Positions 23,618 to 31,579 of a stretch of DNA of 64,000 nucleotides are shown here, one piece after another (the stretch's first letter is position 1; the number at the start of each line of letters is the position of its first letter). Below the pieces are notes generated by a model that was not told the DNA's origin, did no database searches, and saw only the letters and a list, made by a program, of their open reading frames with translations. A program made the translations under genes and the position numbers. Source of the stretch: DATENM01 sp045807765 (GTDB lineage Bacteria; Acidobacteriota; Blastocatellia; UBA7656). Where the stretch lies: positions 1 through 64,000 of the forward strand of contig JBJMGU010000231.1 of assembly GCA_045807765.1 (NCBI GenBank), in the 5' to 3' direction.

Positions 23618-26002
23618 CTACTCCTTCCACATGTTTTCGAAGCGCGTGAACTCTTTTAAGAAGGCCATCTGCACAGTGCCGGTCGGGCCGTTGCGCTGCT
23701 TGCCAATGATCAACTCGGCAACGCCGCGATTCTCGTCCGACGGGTTGTAGACCTCGTCGCGGTAGATGAAGCAAACGACGTCGGCATCTTGCTCAATTGA
23801 TCCGCTCTCACGAAGGTCGCTGAGCTGCGGGCGGTGGTCGCTGCGGGTTTCGGTGGCGCGCGACAACTGCGACAGCGCGATCACCGGCACATTCAGTTCT
23901 TTGGCCAGACTCTTGAGATCGCGCGAAATCTGCGACACTTCCTGCTGGCGCGACTCGATGCGCCCGCGACCCGACATCAATTGCATATAGTCAATGATGA
24001 GCAGGTCAAGCTGGTGCTCGGCTTTGAGCCTTCGACATTTGGCGCGCATCTCCAGCACACCGGAGCCCGGCGTGTCGTCAATGTAAACCTGCGTCTCGCA
24101 CAAACGCCGCAAGGCGTCGGCCAGCCGCGCCCACTCTTCGCGATTCAAGTAGCCGGTGCGCAGGCGATGCGCGTCGACGCGAGCCTCGGAACAGAGCAGG
24201 CGTGATACCAGTTGTTCGGCAGACATCTCCAGGCTGAAGATGCCGACGGTGCTGCCGTTCTTCGCCGCATACAACGCCATGTTCAACGCCAGCGCCGTGT
24301 TGTGTGTGACGACATAATCATCCGTGATGTAAAGCTGCGTCGGGTGGGTGACGGCGATGCAGCGCGCCTCGACCTGGCGCACCGGCTCAATCGAAACAAA
24401 GGTCGGCAGCTTGCGCCGCTTTCTTATGGCGGCGGCGCGGGCGCGCTTCTCAGGCAGTGTAAACAGACTGGCCGGCTGTGGGTGTGCAATGTTGACGACA
24501 AACGACAACTGCCCCTGCTGCTGCTCTCCGTGATATGTGTAGACCGGCTGTTTGCTGTTCTTCGTCGCCCAGCCGCCCAGCGAACGCGCCAGTTCAACGA
24601 CATCGTCTGCGAGCCGCTCGCTCGACGTAGCGAAGCGAACAGAGCCGGTCTTCTCCACCCAGCCGTCAGCATCGAGCAGCCCTTGCAGCAACGCCAGCCG
24701 CGCCGCCCGATTCGCCGTCTTGTATTGCTCCGGGATGAATTTGCTTTCGCTACGTCTTCCCCACAGGCCCAGACTCTTCAGCTCTTCTTTGAGCGGATTC
24801 GGCCACACGCCATAGCGTCCCGGTCGGCGCTGCCCATCGGTCTGTGCGATGCGATAGTCATATCGTCCGGCATGATTGATCGTCAGCGCGGGCTCCAACT
24901 CCGCCGTCATTCGGCTCAAGATCGAATCGCTCGCCGTCGAGAATCGTAAGCTGTTGAAATCGCCTTCGCCGATGAGCAAGCCTAAAACCCAGGGGTCTAC
25001 GGGCAGCGGCTCGTTGTGCCCGAAATCGCCTGAGACCATATCGATCCACAGGCGTTTCTGATAGCACTTGCGCTTGAGCAATGTTGCGACCTCCGTCGTC
25101 TTCAACACTCTTGGCGCCGACCAGTTTCGGTAATGGACGCTCCACAGGTGTTCGCCGCAGCACTCTGTCGCGCGGCCATCCGAGAAGGTCACTTGATAAA
25201 TCTGCTTGACCCCTTGCGGATAGATGCCGATGACGGTCGAAGGCCGGCCATCAACTGAAGCCAGATCATCACCGACTTCAAGCTCGCCCATCGTCTTCCA
25301 GCCGTTCTCTGTGAGCACGCGCGCGTCCAGCGGTTGCGCTTTGCCCATTGACGGGCGCGCGGCGACGATGACCAACTCTTGCCGCTGGAGCCCTGAGGTC
25401 ATCTGGTCGAAATCAGTAAAGCCGGTGGGGACACCCGTAATCATTTCGGGCCGCCCGGCCATCTGCTCAATCTGTTCGAGGCGGCGCTGCGCCACTTCGC
25501 CGATGTATTGAAAGCCCTGGCGCACGCGGTCTTCGGCAATCTGAAAGATCAAGGCTTCGGCGCGATCAATGATGATCTCGGGGTCATCCTCTTCGTCAAA
25601 GCAACTGGCGATGATCTGATTCGAGGCGGTGATCAGCTTGCGCAATTGCGATTTAGATTTGACGATCTTGGCGTAATGCTCAATGGTGTCGGTGCGCGGC
25701 ACGCCGTCCATGAGCGAGGCGATGTAGGTGAGGCCGCCAACCTGCTCGAACTCGGCGGCCTTGCGCAGTTCATCGGTTAGCGTGATGTGATCGATGGCGG
25801 CGCCACGCTCGCTCAAGGAGATCATCTTTTCGTAGATGCGCCGATGCGAGTCGAGAAAGAAATCTTCGCGCTTCAGCAGCTCTATTGCCTGATTGCAGAC
25901 CGCGTTATCGAGCAGGATCGCGCCCAGGATGGAGCGTTCCGCCTCGACATTAGAAGGCAGCCCTTTATCGAAAAAAGGATCACTTGAGGCAGCACGTGAC
26001 AT
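23618..26002 (-). CDS. dnaB: Replicative DNA helicase DnaB interrupted by an intein
   Basis: 794 residues from ATG 26002 (MSRAASSDPFFDKGLPSNVEAE, the usual DnaB start); an in-frame extension up to 26086 is not conserved. The spliced helicase would be 447 residues, normal for DnaB. Residues 222-568 are an intein placed inside the Walker A motif: the sequence reads ARPSMGK, intein, then TALALN. After it come the expected FSLEMSAEQLVSRLL, DYMQLMSG and ALSQLSRATETR motifs. DnaB unwinds DNA at the fork as a hexameric ring; here it can bind ATP only after splicing. Gene order rplI-dnaB-alr is common in bacteria. Confidence 0.96.
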   Translation of the reverse strand: MSRAASSDPFFDKGLPSNVEAERSILGAILLDNAVCNQAIELLKREDFFLDSHRRIYEKMISLSERGAAIDHITLTDELRKAAEFEQVGGLTYIASLMDGVPRTDTIEHYAKIVKSKSQLRKLITASNQIIASCFDEEDDPEIIIDRAEALIFQIAEDRVRQGFQYIGEVAQRRLEQIEQMAGRPEMITGVPTGFTDFDQMTSGLQRQELVIVAARPSMGKAQPLDARVLTENGWKTMGELEVGDDLASVDGRPSTVIGIYPQGVKQIYQVTFSDGRATECCGEHLWSVHYRNWSAPRVLKTTEVATLLKRKCYQKRLWIDMVSGDFGHNEPLPVDPWVLGLLIGEGDFNSLRFSTASDSILSRMTAELEPALTINHAGRYDYRIAQTDGQRRPGRYGVWPNPLKEELKSLGLWGRRSESKFIPEQYKTANRAARLALLQGLLDADGWVEKTGSVRFATSSERLADDVVELARSLGGWATKNSKQPVYTYHGEQQQGQLSFVVNIAHPQPASLFTLPEKRARAAAIRKRRKLPTFVSIEPVRQVEARCIAVTHPTQLYITDDYVVTHNTALALNMALYAAKNGSTVGIFSLEMSAEQLVSRLLCSEARVDAHRLRTGYLNREEWARLADALRRLCETQVYIDDTPGSGVLEMRAKCRRLKAEHQLDLLIIDYMQLMSGRGRIESRQQEVSQISRDLKSLAKELNVPVIALSQLSRATETRSDHRPQLSDLRESGSIEQDADVVCFIYRDEVYNPSDENRGVAELIIGKQRNGPTGTVQMAFLKEFTRFENMWKE
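24299..25339 (-). other. DnaB intein, class 3 type with LAGLIDADG endonuclease domain
   Basis: 347 residues between K221 and T569 of the precursor. The first residue is Ala, not Cys or Ser, so the standard first step is impossible. The tripeptide signature of class 3 inteins is present: W66 two residues after the block B histidine (GEHLW), C327 at the start of block F (EARCIAVTH), and T345 before the terminal H346-N347. The downstream +1 residue is Thr, as that class uses. Two LAGLIDADG motifs (LGLLIGEGD 119-127, acidic E125; QGLLDADGW 219-227, D225) keep their acidic residues, so the homing endonuclease may be active. Class 3 chemistry is known from phage and bacterial DnaB inteins. Confidence 0.92.
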
Positions 26003-26113
26003 ACCAATGATTCCACACGTCCTGGGGGATGATTTTGGGAGCGAACGACACCAGAGACAGAAAAAGCGGAACGGCGGCGTTCTCAACCGTTCCGCGCCAG
26101 ATGATAGCAGAAG

Positions 26114-26220
26114 GAGGGGCTAGAGACTAGGGGTTAGGGGCTAGTGAAAAGTCGCGTTTTATTTCGCGACTCTCGACTCAACTCCCTGGTCCCCAGTCCC
26201 TGGCTCCTAATCCCTACTCC
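26114..26220. repeat. Heptamer hairpin E (GGGGCTA words)
   Basis: Left arm 26114-26144 reads GGGGCTA, GAGACTA, GGGGTTA, GGGGCTA; right arm 26182-26220 reads GGTCCCC, AGTCCCT, GGCTCCT, AATCCCT, ACTCCTG. An inner AGTCGCG/CGCGACT stem sits between. The TAG stop of rplI lies inside the right arm. Confidence 0.9.
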
Positions 26221-26804
26221 TGCGCTGATTCGGCTTCGTCGGCGACGGCGGCGGCAAGGCCCGGCGCTTCGGTCGCGGCCTCAGTCGTTGCCTCTGCCGG
26301 CGCAGAACTGGCTTCCACAGCCGTTTCCGCGGCGGCTGGCTCTTCGGTTTGGCCTTCCTTGCGCACCTTTACTTTGATGACCGGCGCGACCTCGCGGTGC
26401 AGCTTGATGGTGACATCGAAATCGCCGACCTCCTTGATGGGATCGCGCAGGCTGAGGCGGCGGCGTTCAACGGTATAGCCGAGCCGCTTCAATTCTTCGA
26501 CGATGTCGAGCGCCGTCACCGAGCCATAGAGAACCCCATGCTCGCCGACGCGCCGCTCAAAGCGCAGCTCCAAGCCGTCGAGCTTCTGAGCCTCTCCCTG
26601 CGCGCTCGTCTTCTCGCGCTGCTCGCGCTTGGCCAGGACGCGCCGCTGCTCATCGATCATGCGGCGGTTGCCGGCGCTCGCTTTGATTGCCAGCCCTTGC
26701 GGCAGCAGATAATTGCGCCCATAACCGGCGCGCACGCGCACCACCTGGCCGCGCTGGCCGAGGTTGTCTACGTCTTCTTTCAACAAAACATCCATGTGTG
26801 CCAT
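26214..26804 (-). CDS. rplI: Ribosomal protein L9 with long Ala/Glu-rich tail
   Basis: 196 residues from ATG 26804, which has GAGG 9 nt upstream. The N-terminal RNA-binding domain (MDVLLKEDVDNLGQRGQVVRVRAGYGRNYLLPQG) and the linker helix and C-terminal domain are complete by about residue 150. The remaining 45 or so residues (from EGQTEEPAAAE) are low-complexity, acidic and Ala-rich, well beyond the usual 148. L9 sits at the base of the L1 stalk. It is in a ribosomal block with rpsF and rpsR and precedes dnaB. Confidence 0.95.
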   Translation of the reverse strand: MAHMDVLLKEDVDNLGQRGQVVRVRAGYGRNYLLPQGLAIKASAGNRRMIDEQRRVLAKREQREKTSAQGEAQKLDGLELRFERRVGEHGVLYGSVTALDIVEELKRLGYTVERRRLSLRDPIKEVGDFDVTIKLHREVAPVIKVKVRKEGQTEEPAAAETAVEASSAPAEATTEAATEAPGLAAAVADEAESAQE

Positions 26805-26823
26805 TGAAGTAATCCTCACTGAG

Positions 26824-26908
26824 CTGGGGTCAGGGGTCGGCGGGAGTCAGGGGTCAGGTGAAGATCAGTTCTTCACCCGGCCCGCGGCCCCCGTCACCCG
26901 GCCCCTGA
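26824..26908. repeat. Heptamer hairpin F (GGGGTCA words)
   Basis: Left arm 26825-26863 (GGGGTCA, GGGGTCG, then after a 3-nt phase slip GGGGTCA) and right arm 26871-26908 (CACCCGG, CCCGCGG, CCCCCGT, CACCCGG, CCCCTGA). The right arm starts directly at the TAA of rpsR (26909-26911). Confidence 0.88.
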
Positions 26909-27181
26909 TTAGTCCGTCGCGAACGGCAGCAGTGCAGCGTTGCGAGCGCGCTTGATGGCTTCCGCCAGCATGCGCTGGTGCGGCGCGCAGGTGCCCGAGA
27001 TGCGGCGCGGCAGAATCTTGCCGCGCTCCGGCACGTAGCTGCCAAGCGTCTTGGAGTCTTTGTAATCGATATAATCGACACGGTCGGCGCAGAAGCGGCA
27101 CGACTTGCGGGCGCGCACAAAACGGCGACCACCCTGGCTGCGGCGGTCGTCGCGGCGCGGTTGTTCTCTATCGCTGCTCAT
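26909..27181 (-). CDS. rpsR: Ribosomal protein S18
   Basis: 90 residues. The S18 core KSCRFCADRVDYIDYKDSKTLGSYVPERGKILPRRISGTCAPHQR is intact after a basic N-terminal extension. The CxxC pair and the later Cys can bind zinc (C+ type S18). It binds S6 on the small-subunit platform. The start ATG follows the rpsF stop with no gap, so the two are translationally coupled. Confidence 0.97.
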   Translation of the reverse strand: MSSDREQPRRDDRRSQGGRRFVRARKSCRFCADRVDYIDYKDSKTLGSYVPERGKILPRRISGTCAPHQRMLAEAIKRARNAALLPFATD

Positions 27182-27592
27182 TTATTCTTCCTCCTCTTCC
27201 TCGCCGATCGGCAGCACCGGCTCATTGTTGCGCGAGCCGCGAGCGCCAGCCCCGGCGCGAACGCGGGCGGCGCGGCGGGCGCGGAACTTCTCGGCGCGCT
27301 TCAGGTCTTCGTCAATGCGAATGGTGATGTAACGGATGACAGCGTCGTTGACGCGCATGCGGCGTTCGAGCTCGGCGATCTCTGCGCCGGTGCCTTCGAC
27401 CGTCAGCACGACGTAATGGCCATCATTGAATTTGCCGATGGGGTAAGCGAGGCGGCGGCGGCCCATGCGATTGACATTCGTGACCTGCGCGCCCTGATTG
27501 GTAACGACGTCACGCATCTGCGCGACGAGCGTTTCGATATCGCCCTCTTCGGTGTTCGGGGCGATGATGAACATAACTTCGTAAACTCTCAT
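27182..27592 (-). CDS. rpsF: Ribosomal protein S6 with acidic tail
   Basis: 136 residues. The S6 ferredoxin-like fold is complete (MRVYEVMFIIAPNTEEGDIETLV, GRRRLAYPIGKFNDGHYVVL, YITIRIDEDLKRAEKF). The last 40 residues add a basic patch and end in a run of glutamates (GEEEEEE), reminiscent of the Glu tails added by RimK in enterobacteria, but gene-encoded. A strong AAGGAGG site lies 10 nt before ATG. The ssb gene that often sits between rpsF and rpsR is absent. Confidence 0.96.
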   Translation of the reverse strand: MRVYEVMFIIAPNTEEGDIETLVAQMRDVVTNQGAQVTNVNRMGRRRLAYPIGKFNDGHYVVLTVEGTGAEIAELERRMRVNDAVIRYITIRIDEDLKRAEKFRARRAARVRAGAGARGSRNNEPVLPIGEEEEEE

Positions 27593-27641
27593 GTGAGAGA
27601 CATCCTCCTTGTGGATTTCGTTCGGCTCCGCACAAAGCGAA

Positions 27642-27673
27642 GCTTACGGTTAAGCCCTGCGCTCGGGGCGCAG
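27642..27673 (-). promoter_or_regulatory. Structured leader upstream of rpsF
   Basis: In transcript order two perfect hairpins lie about 50-80 nt before the S6 start: a 6-bp stem CTGCGC/GCGCAG (27673-27657) and a 5-bp stem GCTTA/TAAGC with loop ACCG (27655-27642). An autoregulatory S6:S18 leader is known in many bacteria and carries a conserved CCG; the CCG here sits in the loop of the second hairpin. The match is only suggestive. Confidence 0.35.
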
Positions 27674-27725
27674 AGCAAGGAGATTCACAATAGAACCTCT
27701 TGGCAAAGAACAATGAGAGAAGTAT

Positions 27726-27820
27726 TCAGAAGTCAGGAGTCAGAAGCCAGAATGGAAGAGCAACTCGGCTAACGCCTTCGCTCTTATTCTGACTCCTGAC
27801 TTCTGACTTCGGACTTCCTT
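27726..27820. repeat. Heptamer hairpin G (CAGAAGT words)
   Basis: Left arm 27726-27758 reads CAGAAGT, CAGGAGT, CAGAAGC, CAGAATG; right arm 27781-27820 reads CTGACTC, CTGACTT, CTGACTT, CGGACTT. The right arm begins 7 nt from the pth stop. It fills the gap between rpsF and pth apart from the rpsF leader. Confidence 0.9.
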
Positions 27821-27827
27821 CCTCTAA

Positions 27828-28415
27828 TCACTCGTCGCTCACTTCCTTGACGCGCTCGTTGAAGCGCGCCTGAGCGCGTTCGACGCCCTCGGTCAGAATC
27901 ACTTCGATGGCGTCGGCGGCGCGGTCGAGCGTTTCGTCGAGCAGCGCGCGGTCGCGCTTCGGGATCACGGCGAGCACGAAGCTCGCCAGATCGCCCACCG
28001 GATGATCCGGTTTGACGCCGAGCCGCAGGCGCGTGAAGCGATCAGAGCCAAGCCGCTCGATGACCGACTTCAAGCCCTTCTGGCCGCCGGCACTGCCTCC
28101 CGCGCGCACGCGAATCATGCCGAAAGGCAAGGCGACATCGTCGGAAGCGACAATCAGATTACTCAGATCGCCGTCGCCATAGCGCGCCAGCAAAGGCTTG
28201 ACGGCGTCGCCGCTCAGATTCATATAGGTCTGCGGCTTGACGAGCAGCACGCGCTTGCCGGCGAGCGTTACCTCGGCCACTTTCGCGCCGGCTGCGTCAC
28301 GGAAGCGACGCCCACCAGCCCGCGCCAGCAACCTTTCAATGAGCATGAATCCAAAATTGTGGCGCGTCTCTTCGTACTCGCCACCCGGATTCCCCAGACC
28401 GACTATCAACATCAT
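27828..28415 (-). CDS. pth: Peptidyl-tRNA hydrolase
   Basis: 195 residues, usual length. The catalytic histidine is H19 in YEETRHNFGF, with N10 in GLGNPG, and the later motifs KPQTYMNLSGDAV and GSAGGQKGLKSVIERLGSDRFTRLRLG are intact. It frees peptides from stalled peptidyl-tRNA. The gene sits downstream of rplY as in most bacteria. Hairpin H ends only a few bases before the ATG, which leaves no purine-rich ribosome site. Confidence 0.96.
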   Translation of the reverse strand: MMLIVGLGNPGGEYEETRHNFGFMLIERLLARAGGRRFRDAAGAKVAEVTLAGKRVLLVKPQTYMNLSGDAVKPLLARYGDGDLSNLIVASDDVALPFGMIRVRAGGSAGGQKGLKSVIERLGSDRFTRLRLGVKPDHPVGDLASFVLAVIPKRDRALLDETLDRAADAIEVILTEGVERAQARFNERVKEVSDE

Positions 28416-28418
28416 AGC

Positions 28419-28490
28419 AGGGGTCGGGGGTCAGGGGTCGAGGGTCGGGTCGAACACAGCCGGCCCCTGGCCCCCGTCACCCGGCCCCTA
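28419..28490. repeat. Heptamer hairpin H (GGGGTCG words)
   Basis: Left arm 28419-28452 (GGGGTCG, GGGGTCA, GGGGTCG, AGGGTCG) and right arm 28459-28490 (CCGGCCC, CTGGCCC, CCGTCAC, CCGGCCC, CTA). The TAG stop of rplY is the last unit of the right arm, and the left arm lies 3 nt from the pth ATG. Confidence 0.9.
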
Positions 28491-29147
28491 TTCCTCGGTC
28501 TTGCCCTTCTTGATGACCTCCGGCTCTGAGGTCGCCGCCGTTTCGGCTTCCACGGCAGTCGGCGCTGCCGTTTCGGCCAGGCGCGGCGCCAGGACGCCGG
28601 CGATCACCTGATGGTCATCGGCCATCACCTTGATCTTGGTGCGGTCGTAAATCAGGTCGCCGATTGTCGCATGATCGCCGAGGTGCAGGTTCGCAACGTC
28701 GAGCTTCAGGTGTTCGGGAATGTCACCCGGCAGGCATTCGACTTCGACGGCCCGCAGTTGCAGGTCGAGGATGCCGCCGTCCAGCTTGATGCCGACCGGC
28801 TCGCCGACGACTTCAATCGCCACATGCACGCGCGTCGTTTCAGTGAGCGACAGGCGCAGCAGGTCTGCATGCAGCAGGCGGCCTCTGACCGGATCAACCT
28901 GCCAGTCTTTGATGATGACGGTTGCCGGCTCGCCGCCGCCCGGCAGCGCCACCTTGAAGATCGTGTTGTGCCCGGTCTCCGAGCGCAGAATGTTGGCAAT
29001 CTCTTTGGCATTGATGGCAATGGCCACGGCTTCGTCGCCGCCGCCATAGACCGCCGCCGGGATCATGCCTTGAGCGCGCAGGCGGCGCGAATCGCCCTTG
29101 CCCGCCCCGCCGCGTGTGTTCGCATTGATGGTAATGTCAGTAATCAT
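28488..29147 (-). CDS. rplY: Ribosomal protein L25 (CTC family)
   Basis: 219 residues. The 5S-rRNA-binding beta-barrel domain occupies the first 90 or so (GGAGKGDSRRLRAQGMIPAAVYGGG, FKVALPGGGEPATVIIKDWQVDPVRGRLLHADLLRL). The second TL5/CTC domain follows to about 185 (VEVECLPGDIPEHLKLDVANLHLGDHATIGD). An acidic/Ala tail ending KKGKTEE closes it. It is the long, stress-protein-like form of L25. It follows prs on the same strand, the usual order. Confidence 0.95.
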   Translation of the reverse strand: MITDITINANTRGGAGKGDSRRLRAQGMIPAAVYGGGDEAVAIAINAKEIANILRSETGHNTIFKVALPGGGEPATVIIKDWQVDPVRGRLLHADLLRLSLTETTRVHVAIEVVGEPVGIKLDGGILDLQLRAVEVECLPGDIPEHLKLDVANLHLGDHATIGDLIYDRTKIKVMADDHQVIAGVLAPRLAETAAPTAVEAETAATSEPEVIKKGKTEE

Positions 29148-29158
29148 TTCAGCTCCGC

Positions 29159-29241
29159 TGGGTGTTGGGTGTCAGGTATTGGGCGCTGGGATAAGACTCT
29201 AAGGTTCTTACCAACACCCGACACCCAATACCCGGCCCCTA
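29159..29241. repeat. Heptamer hairpin I (TGGGTGT words)
   Basis: Left arm 29159-29192 reads TGGGTGT, TGGGTGT, CAGGTAT, TGGGCGC; right arm 29211-29241 reads CCAACAC, CCGACAC, CCAATAC, CCGGCCC, CTA. The final CTA is the TAG stop of prs on the minus strand. Confidence 0.9.
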
Positions 29242-30210
29242 AATAAATAACTTGCTCACAGAAGTCTCGTCGTGGATCGAAAGGATGGCTTCCGCCAGCA
29301 GTTTCGCCACGCTCAAACATTTAATCTTCGGAGACCGGCACGCATTGTCGCTCGGAATCGTGTTCGTCACCACGACTTCCTTGAGCGGCGAAGCGTCGAT
29401 GCGCTCGACTGCCGGGCCGCTCAACACGGCGTGCGTCGCCGACGCCAGCACGGTCTCAGCGCCGTTCGCCTTGAGCGCCTCGGCGGCTTTGACCAGCGTG
29501 CCAGCCGTATCAATCATATCGTCAATGATCAGCGTCGTGCGCCCTTCGACGTCGCCGACGACGTTCAGCACTTCGACTTCGCCGAGCCGCTCGTAATCGC
29601 GCCGCTTATCAATGATCGCCAGTTCCGCGCCCAGCCGCTTGCCGTAAGCTCGTGCCCGCTCGACGCCGCCGGCATCCGGCGCGACGACCGTGAGCCGCGG
29701 CAGCTTCAGCTCTTGAAAGTAACCGACCAGCACCGGCGCGGCGAACAGGTGATCCGCCGGGATGTCAAAGAAGCCTTGAATCTGCCCGGCGTGCAGGTCG
29801 AACAACAAGACGCGATCAGCGCCCGCCCCTGTAATCAGGTTCGCCACCAGCTTCGAGGTAATCGGCACGCGCGGGCGGTCTTTGCGATCCTTGCGGGCGT
29901 AACCATAATACGAAATCACCGCCGTGATGCGCCGCGCCGACGAGCGCCGGAAGGCGTCGAGCATGATCAGCAATTCCATGATATTGCCATCTACCGGCGG
30001 GCACGTCGGCTGGACGATGAAGCAATCTTCGCCGCGCACGTTTTCGAGTATCTGAAAATTGAACTCGCCATCGGTGAAACGCCCGACGTGCGCCTTGCCC
30101 AATTCGATGCCGAGATGATCGCAGATCTCTTCGGCGAGCCGCTTATTGGCATTGCCGGAGAAGATTTTGACGTTGCCGTTCGGATGCGGCGAACCGTCCC
30201 AGGTGTTCAC
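29239..30210 (-). CDS. prs: Ribose-phosphate pyrophosphokinase
   Basis: 323 residues from GTG 30210, preceded by GGAGGC at a good distance. A longer in-frame reading to 30270 runs through hairpin J (IHHSSFIIHH) and is spurious. Class I PRPP synthase motifs are present: FTDGEFNFQILENVRG, ATP-loop RKDRPRVPITSKLVANL, DLHAGQIQGFF, the PP-binding ISDKR equivalent IIDKRRDY and the PRPP loop IIDDMIDTAGT. It makes PRPP from ribose-5-phosphate and ATP for nucleotide, His and Trp synthesis. It lies between rplY and tRNA-Gln/ispE, a conserved bacterial order. Confidence 0.96.
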   Translation of the reverse strand: MNTWDGSPHPNGNVKIFSGNANKRLAEEICDHLGIELGKAHVGRFTDGEFNFQILENVRGEDCFIVQPTCPPVDGNIMELLIMLDAFRRSSARRITAVISYYGYARKDRKDRPRVPITSKLVANLITGAGADRVLLFDLHAGQIQGFFDIPADHLFAAPVLVGYFQELKLPRLTVVAPDAGGVERARAYGKRLGAELAIIDKRRDYERLGEVEVLNVVGDVEGRTTLIIDDMIDTAGTLVKAAEALKANGAETVLASATHAVLSGPAVERIDASPLKEVVVTNTIPSDNACRSPKIKCLSVAKLLAEAILSIHDETSVSKLFI

Positions 30211-30225
30211 GCTGCCTCCACAAAA

Positions 30226-30316
<91 letters not shown>

Positions 30317-30320
30317 GCGT

Positions 30321-30395
<75 letters not shown>

Positions 30396-30491
30396 ACATG
30401 GCCATTGGCGGATGATCTAAGCGAATCTCGTCGCGTGGACTTTCGGCCTGAACATGCACCTGATCTGCGAGATCAGGCAGCCGGCGCGTGG

Positions 30492-31370
30492 TCATTCAAA
30501 AATGGATTCCTGGTATTCTTGACGGCTGACGGCATGCGCCCGCTCGGCCCAGCAGCCGGCGGCGCGCAACTCGGCTTGCGCTCGCTCGTTTGTCTCCGAA
30601 TTGTCAAAGACCGCCCAAACCGTGCCGCCGCTGCCGCTCATCAACACATGCCGTGCGTCACAGCCTTTCAGCCGACGTTTGACTTCCGCAATTTCGGGGT
30701 GAGCGGCTATAACGGTCTCTTCCAGATCGTTCGCAGCCACAAGCGGTAGCTCACGGATGGCTTTCGCGGCAAACAGAGTAAAGGGCATGATACGAAGCGC
30801 CTCTTGCCTTGTCAACCGCGAAAGCCCTGCATAAGCCGTCATTGTCGAGACCGCAACGCCCGCGTTGACGAGCAGTAATTCACGGCACTCGACCTGTTCA
30901 AGCGGGTAGACCTCTTCGCCGCGCCCGACCCCTAAGACCGTGCCGCCGACGAGAAACAGCGGCACGTCCGACCCTAAGCCGGCGGCGATGTCGAATAGCT
31001 CGCGCTCGTCGAGATTGACTTCCCATAGCCGCGCCAATCCCAGAAGCGTTGCCGCCGTGTTCGACGAGCCGCCGCCCAGTCCCGCGGCTACCGGAATGCG
31101 CTTGTTGATTTGAATGCGCGCGCCCTTCTGCACGCCGGTCGCTTCGCGCAGCCGGGTGGCGGCTTTATGCACAAGGTTGCTTTCATCGAGCGGCACACGC
31201 TCGTCGTCGCAGGCAATCTCAATCGCGCCTGCGGTCGCGGTCAGGTGCAAAGTGTCGTGCAGCGACACGGTCTGATAGATGGTGCGCAGCTCGTGATAGC
31301 CGTCTTCGCGCTTGAATAGCACGTCGAGCGTCCAGTTAATCTTGGCGTAGGATTTGATCGCCAGCCTCAT
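30492..31370 (-). CDS. ispE: 4-diphosphocytidyl-2-C-methyl-D-erythritol kinase
   Basis: 292 residues. A GHMP kinase: N-terminal SYAKINWTLDVLFKREDGYHEL with the catalytic lysine of AKIN, ATP loop PVAAGLGGGSSNTAATLLGL, and C-terminal MSGSGGTVWAVF. It phosphorylates CDP-methylerythritol in the non-mevalonate isoprenoid pathway. It heads the long minus-strand block ispE, tRNA-Gln, prs, rplY, pth and diverges from the aminotransferase gene at 31580 across hairpin K. Confidence 0.96.
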   Translation of the reverse strand: MRLAIKSYAKINWTLDVLFKREDGYHELRTIYQTVSLHDTLHLTATAGAIEIACDDERVPLDESNLVHKAATRLREATGVQKGARIQINKRIPVAAGLGGGSSNTAATLLGLARLWEVNLDERELFDIAAGLGSDVPLFLVGGTVLGVGRGEEVYPLEQVECRELLLVNAGVAVSTMTAYAGLSRLTRQEALRIMPFTLFAAKAIRELPLVAANDLEETVIAAHPEIAEVKRRLKGCDARHVLMSGSGGTVWAVFDNSETNERAQAELRAAGCWAERAHAVSRQEYQESIFE

Positions 31371-31412
31371 AGTTCATTGGTGCCGCTTGCGGACGCGGCC
31401 ATGCTATCGCAA

Positions 31413-31541
31413 AGAGGGGCTAGGGGCTAGGGGCTAGGGATTAGGGATTGGTGAAGAGAGTCGAGCGTAGGCGATGCCATGCATTCTTCTCTAACCCCTG
31501 ATTCCCAGCCCCTGCTCCCTAGCCCCTAGCCCCTCTCTAGG
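31413..31541. repeat. Heptamer hairpin K (GGGGCTA words), between divergent genes
   Basis: Left arm 31413-31458 reads GGGGCTA three times, then GGGATTA, GGGATTG; right arm 31486-31541 reads CTAACCC, CTGATTC, CCAGCCC, CTGCTCC, CTAGCCC, CTAGCCC. This is the one clear case flanked by two gene starts (ispE and the gene at 31580), so it cannot be just a terminator. Confidence 0.92.
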
Positions 31542-31579
31542 CTACACTCGTCTTTTTACGTTCACTTCTCATCCATCGC

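Noticed and set aside
26003..26086. 28-residue N-terminal extension of DnaB
   Set aside because: Not DnaB-like and Cys/Arg-rich; the family start is at MSRAASSDPFF.
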